64,000 bases of DNA. Origin: Bacteroidota bacterium. Lineage in GTDB: Bacteria > Bacteroidota > Bacteroidia > Bacteroidales > UBA10428. The stretch lies in contig CP065006.1 in assembly GCA_016699695.1 (NCBI GenBank), forward strand, positions 1,426,001 through 1,490,000, written 5' to 3'. A program made the translations under genes and the position numbers. A model generated the notes under the pieces. The model was not told the DNA's origin. It made no database searches and worked only from the letters and a program-made list of their open reading frames with translations. Below, piece after piece: positions 60,199 to 64,000 of the stretch (position 1 is its first letter; every line of letters begins with the position of its first letter).

Positions 60199-62208
60199 AT
60201 GGAACACGAAAATAAATCGAAAGAGGAACTGATTAAGAAGCTTTACGAAGCAGAATTGAGGTATAATCTTTTGAAACAGCATTGTGAGAAAGAGCTTTCA
60301 GACCTTACCCAGATCAAAGAAACACTTAACCTGAGTGAACAAAAGTATCGTTCTACCATTGAATCGGCACCTGTAGGAATGCACTTTTATCAACTGATGC
60401 CAGATGGCCGGCTAATCTTTACGGGAGCCAACCAGGCGGCAAGCAAATTGCTGGGAGTTGATAATTCCATATTTATTGGCAAAAGCATCGAAGAAGCCTT
60501 TCCTCCCCTTGAATTTACTGAGATACCCGATCGTTACCGAAGAGCTGCTTCCATAGGAGAATTATGGTCGACTGAACAGATCGAATACAACGAAGGAAAA
60601 ATAGAAGGGGCATTCTCCGTCACAGCCTTTCAGACCGAACCGGAAAAGATGGTAGCTATGTTTTTCGACATCACTGAAAGCAAACGTGCCCAGCAGCAGA
60701 TAAAGATATTTATGGAGTCGATCGATGCTTCGTCCGATGCCATTGGAATGTCCACGCCCGAGGGCAGGCACTATTATCAAAACAAAGCCTTCGACACCCT
60801 TTTTGGCAAAATCGGAGAATACCCGCCCGATACACTTTATGTTGATAAAGAAGTGGGCGATGAAGTGTTTACCACTATAATGACAGGAGCATCCTGGAAT
60901 GGAGAGGTAAGAATGTACGGTGCCGACCGTCGAATCCTCGATATATACCTGAGAGCTTATGCAGCCAAGAATGAGGATAACGAAATTAAGGTGCTGGTAG
61001 GGGTGCATACCGACATTACCGAGTGGAAAAGGGTAGAGCATGAATTGATAAAGGCCAAGGAAAAAGCAGAAGAAAGCGACCGGCTTAAAACAGCTTTTCT
61101 GGCCAACATGAGCCACGAGATACGTACCCCCATGAATGGTATTCTTGGGTTTGCCGACCTGCTTAAAACACCCGGATTGTCTGGCGAGGAGCAAAAGAAT
61201 TACATTACTATCATCGAGCGAAGCGGCAGGCGCATGCTCAACATCATCAACGACATTATTGATATTTCGAAAATCGAAGCCGGACTGGTAGAGTTGCATT
61301 TTAAGGAATCGAATGTGAACGATCAATTGCGCTTTATTCATGATTTTTTTGCCCCTGAAGCCAGAGAAATGGGTTTAACATTCGAATATAAATCTGGTCT
61401 TACTGAAAAAGATGCTTTGTTGCTTACCGACCGTGAGAAACTCTTTGCCATACTTACTAACCTGGTAAAAAATGCCCTTAAATACACCCGAAAAGGATCT
61501 GTACAATTTGGCTATGAGAAAAAGGCTCACTTTCTTGAATTTTTTGTGAAAGATACAGGCATTGGCATTGCCCCTTCCCGGATTGAAGCTATTTTCGAAC
61601 GTTTTATCCAGGCCGATATCGAAGACCGCCATGCCATTCAGGGTGCCGGCCTGGGCCTATCGATATCCAAAGCCTATGTAGAAATGCTTGGCGGAACAAT
61701 CTGGGTAGAAAGTCTCGAAGCCTCTGACCATGCACCAGGTGGGTCGACCTTTTATTTCACAATACCCTTCAAAGCCGTTAACTCTAATCCCCTACCTTAT
61801 CAAGAATCGATTCCAGACACTTCTTCAGCTTCAAAGAATAATAAGCTAGAAGTACTTATCGCAGAAGACGATCCTATCTCGCAACTTTTATTAGAGATAG
61901 CCGTGAAAGATATTTGTCATACCCTGTTAAAAGCAAACAATGGACGCGAGGTGTTGGAACTATTTCAACAAAATCCGGATACCAATGTGATATTGATGGA
62001 TATGCGGATGCCTGAATTAAACGGATATGAAACCACCCGACTAATACGCCAACAAAACAAGGACCTGATCATTATCGGGCAATCGGCTTATGGCATGGCC
62101 GACGAAAAGGAGAAAGCTCTTGAGGCAGGCTGCAACGATTACATTACCAAGCCAGTAGACAAACAAGTTCTTTTTCGTATGATTGAATTGCATTTAAAAG
62201 CGCACTAA
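60199..62208 (+). CDS. PAS-PAS hybrid histidine kinase with receiver domain
   Basis: This 669-residue cytoplasmic protein has no membrane helix. A short coiled coil (1-45) precedes two PAS domains (~46-160, YRSTIESAPVGMHFY; ~165-285, MESIDASSDAIGMS). The dimerisation domain carries His306 in NMSHEIRTPMNGILGF. The catalytic domain shows N, G1 and G2 boxes (LVKNALKYT, DTGIGIAPSRIEAIFERF, GAGLGLSISKAYVEMLGG). The receiver (from ~550, VLIAEDDPIS) has Asp601 in VILMDMRMPELNG. It is an orphan: no response regulator with an output domain is adjacent. The ligand is unknown. Confidence 0.93.
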   Translation: MEHENKSKEELIKKLYEAELRYNLLKQHCEKELSDLTQIKETLNLSEQKYRSTIESAPVGMHFYQLMPDGRLIFTGANQAASKLLGVDNSIFIGKSIEEAFPPLEFTEIPDRYRRAASIGELWSTEQIEYNEGKIEGAFSVTAFQTEPEKMVAMFFDITESKRAQQQIKIFMESIDASSDAIGMSTPEGRHYYQNKAFDTLFGKIGEYPPDTLYVDKEVGDEVFTTIMTGASWNGEVRMYGADRRILDIYLRAYAAKNEDNEIKVLVGVHTDITEWKRVEHELIKAKEKAEESDRLKTAFLANMSHEIRTPMNGILGFADLLKTPGLSGEEQKNYITIIERSGRRMLNIINDIIDISKIEAGLVELHFKESNVNDQLRFIHDFFAPEAREMGLTFEYKSGLTEKDALLLTDREKLFAILTNLVKNALKYTRKGSVQFGYEKKAHFLEFFVKDTGIGIAPSRIEAIFERFIQADIEDRHAIQGAGLGLSISKAYVEMLGGTIWVESLEASDHAPGGSTFYFTIPFKAVNSNPLPYQESIPDTSSASKNNKLEVLIAEDDPISQLLLEIAVKDICHTLLKANNGREVLELFQQNPDTNVILMDMRMPELNGYETTRLIRQQNKDLIIIGQSAYGMADEKEKALEAGCNDYITKPVDKQVLFRMIELHLKAH

Positions 62209-62368
62209 CATCCAATTCACTTGTAACCGGTAAGTATATTTAATTATGCCTGAAGAGCTGTGAAAAGCCTTTTATATCCCAGTCTTTCTATTTGACGTTG
62301 AGCCTTTAAACACCTGATTTTTTGGTGCATGTCGGTAAAAAAGCTATTTTTAAGCCAAACTTACCCGC

Positions 62369-63670
62369 ATGAAATATTCGCCTATTCCAAACCTGATGTT
62401 CTCCAACAACAGGATTCGACTTTCTGAACGTTTGGCTCCAAATTCGATCGCACTTATTTTTGGGGCACACCAAATGCCACGCACCGGCGACCAATTTTTT
62501 CCCTACCGGCAAAATTCCGATTTCTTTTATCTAACCGGTATTGAGCAGGAGAAATCCATCTTGCTGCTATACCCCGGCAATCAGAATAAGGAATTCAACG
62601 AAGTGCTCTTTATTCTAAAACCTAATAAGGACCTTGAAATTTGGGAAGGGCATAAATTAACCATCGAAGAAGCCCGTAGCCAATCGGGAATTAATTCCAT
62701 TAAATATATCGATGATTTTGATATGTTTTTGCACATGGCTCTCTGCAGCTGCGAGCATGTATATATGAACCTGCCGGAATGGCAAAAGTTTAAGTCCGAT
62801 GTTTTGGGGCGCGATGCCGACTTTTTAAAGAAAATGCAGGAAGAATACCCCTTGCACAGCTATAAGCGATTAGCTCCAATTATCCAGGAGCTCCGTCTGG
62901 TGAAATCATCACAAGAAATTGACCTTATCAAGAAAGCCTGTGCCATTACCCGCGAAGCCTTTCTGCGGGTATTAAGCTCTACCCAGCCCGGCATGATGGA
63001 GTATGAAGTGGAGGCCGAAATAAGCTATTCCTTTCTGAAGCAAGGCGCAAGCGGTCATGCCTATGCCCCCATTGTAGCTGGTGGCAGCAACGCTTGTTGC
63101 CTGCACTATGTCGAAAACGATAAAGCCCTGGCCGACGGCCAATTACTCCTGCTCGACTTTGGGGCTGAATATGGCAACTATTCCGCTGACCTATCGCGCA
63201 CCATTCCGGTAAACGGCCGTTTTACTGCCCGGCAAAAAGCCATGTATGAAGCTACATTGAGGGTATTCAAATTTGCCCGCAACCTGATGGTGCCTGGTAC
63301 TACCATCAACCAATACCACAAAGAGGTATGCAAAAAGTGGGAGGAAGAACATATCGGTCTGGGTTTATATACCGCCGAGCAGGCAAAAAACCATCAAGGT
63401 GAAAACCCCTTGTGGCATAACTACTTTATGCATGGCACAGGACACTTTCTGGGGCTCGATGTGCACGATGTGGGCACCCGCGACACGGTGATAAAGGCAG
63501 GTATGGTACTCACCTGCGAACCCGGTTTGTACGTGGCAGAAGAGGGCATTGGTATTCGCATAGAAAACGATATTCTGATTACCGAAACAGGTCCTTTGGA
63601 TCTAATGGCCGGTATACCTATTGAGGTAGAAGAAATTGAAAGTCTCATGCTTTCGAAGGCTACACTTTGA
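62369..63670 (+). CDS. pepP: Xaa-Pro aminopeptidase (aminopeptidase P)
   Basis: This 433-residue M24B peptidase removes an N-terminal residue before proline. The N-terminal domain contains PRTGDQFFPYRQNSDFFYLTG. The C-terminal pita-bread domain shows metal ligands in LLDFGAEYGNYSADLSRT (two Asp), HGTGHFLGLDVHDVG (His), LTCEPGLYV (Glu) and GIRIENDILIT (Glu). All five ligands are present, so it should be active. The next gene starts 8 bp after the stop. Confidence 0.96.
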   Translation: MKYSPIPNLMFSNNRIRLSERLAPNSIALIFGAHQMPRTGDQFFPYRQNSDFFYLTGIEQEKSILLLYPGNQNKEFNEVLFILKPNKDLEIWEGHKLTIEEARSQSGINSIKYIDDFDMFLHMALCSCEHVYMNLPEWQKFKSDVLGRDADFLKKMQEEYPLHSYKRLAPIIQELRLVKSSQEIDLIKKACAITREAFLRVLSSTQPGMMEYEVEAEISYSFLKQGASGHAYAPIVAGGSNACCLHYVENDKALADGQLLLLDFGAEYGNYSADLSRTIPVNGRFTARQKAMYEATLRVFKFARNLMVPGTTINQYHKEVCKKWEEEHIGLGLYTAEQAKNHQGENPLWHNYFMHGTGHFLGLDVHDVGTRDTVIKAGMVLTCEPGLYVAEEGIGIRIENDILITETGPLDLMAGIPIEVEEIESLMLSKATL

Positions 63671-63678
63671 ATTTGCGT

Positions 63679-64000
63679 ATGGAACCTCATTTTCAATTTT
63701 ACCAAAGTCACAGGATAAAATATTATACCTGCGGTAAGGGAGAAACGCTAGTGTTGCTACATGGTTACCAGGCCGATTCGCGCATCTGGGAACTTCTAAT
63801 CCCTTTGCTTCAGGATCATTATTCACTGCTGATACCCGATTTACCAGGTCATGGGGAGTCACCGCTTATTCAAAGTACCAACAGCATGGAATTCCTGGCC
63901 GAAATAGTATTTAGCCTAGTTATGTCGTCGGGGTCGAGGGGTGTAACTCTTGCAGGCCATTCCATGGGAGGTTATGTAGCCTTGTCTTTTGCAGAAAAAT
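63679..64000 (+). CDS. Alpha/beta hydrolase, 5' part only
   Basis: The frame from ATG 63679 stays open to the window edge, giving 107 residues. It reads like the N-terminal half of an alpha/beta hydrolase: GETLVLLHGYQADSRIW (oxyanion region), LLIPDLPGHGESPL, and the nucleophile elbow TLAGHSMGGYVAL with the catalytic Ser. It starts 8 bp after pepP and is probably in the same operon. Substrate cannot be inferred. Confidence 0.85.
   Translation, partial: MEPHFQFYQSHRIKYYTCGKGETLVLLHGYQADSRIWELLIPLLQDHYSLLIPDLPGHGESPLIQSTNSMEFLAEIVFSLVMSSGSRGVTLAGHSMGGYVALSFAEK

Noticed and set aside
1..64000. CRISPR array or defence island
   Set aside because: No regularly spaced direct repeats of 20-40 bp and no cas, restriction or toxin-antitoxin genes were seen. 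The AlbA-domain protein alone is not enough to call a defence locus.

Overview
The window reads as a chromosomal segment of a Bacteroidota bacterium, most like an anaerobic or marine Bacteroidales/Marinilabiliales-type lineage (the exact family is inference). The evidence is a PorP/SprF protein, both type A and gliding-type (type B) C-terminal sorting domains of the type IX secretion system (T9SS), many short lipobox lipoproteins, DUF1987/SiaC with SiaB, and promoters of the Bacteroidota form TTTG-N19..21-TAnnTTTG. There are about 55 protein genes, one tRNA and one intact insertion sequence.

Layout. 1-5.1 kb: the 3' end of a giant T9SS adhesin and its PorP/SprF partner. 5.2-17.8 kb: housekeeping and accessory genes (PhnA-domain protein, ahcY, ribF, a eukaryote-type glgB, a quinone reductase-like flavoprotein, rpsT, a lamin-tail exoprotein, asd, queD-queE, two small lipoproteins). 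17.9-31.4 kb: a long minus-strand signalling locus. In transcription order it holds CheR, a membrane GAF/PAS sensor, a degenerate CheR, a stand-alone CheB, a membrane GAF protein, a SiaA-like PP2C phosphatase, SiaB kinase, SiaC, a TerB/FHA-like/ABCG-type transporter, a lipoprotein and a secreted protein. 31.7-36.1 kb: an AlbA-domain protein, tRNA-Ala, TonB, a lipoprotein and hflX. 36.16-37.91 kb: an IS1182-type element inserted in the loop of the terminator between hflX and frr. 37.9-42.1 kb: the rplM-rpsI-rpsB-tsf / pyrH / frr translation cluster on the minus strand. 42.3-52.7 kb: a surface-glycan cluster with an O-antigen ligase-like protein, a NodB deacetylase, five glycosyltransferase-like proteins and three sulfotransferases, interrupted by an inverted three-gene cassette. 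52.9-56.7 kb: a 1274-residue T9SS cargo protein with SprB repeats. 56.8-64 kb: purD, nadB, a mini winged-helix protein, a hybrid histidine kinase, pepP and a truncated alpha/beta hydrolase.

The most promising candidate for a new system is the 17.9-31.4 kb locus. It joins a SiaABC-type threonine-phosphorylation switch (PP2C phosphatase, kinase, phospho-acceptor) to chemotaxis-type methylation enzymes (two CheR and one CheB, but no MCP, CheA or CheW). It also encodes three membrane proteins with closely related GAF domains and an ABC exporter carrying TerB- and FHA-like domains. I propose, as inference, an envelope-sensing switch in which methylation tunes the sensors and phospho-SiaC is read by the transporter. 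Second in interest is the IS insertion: it has an 18-bp perfect inverted repeat, a 6-bp target duplication, and terminator-like hairpins inside both ends, and it landed in a bidirectional terminator.
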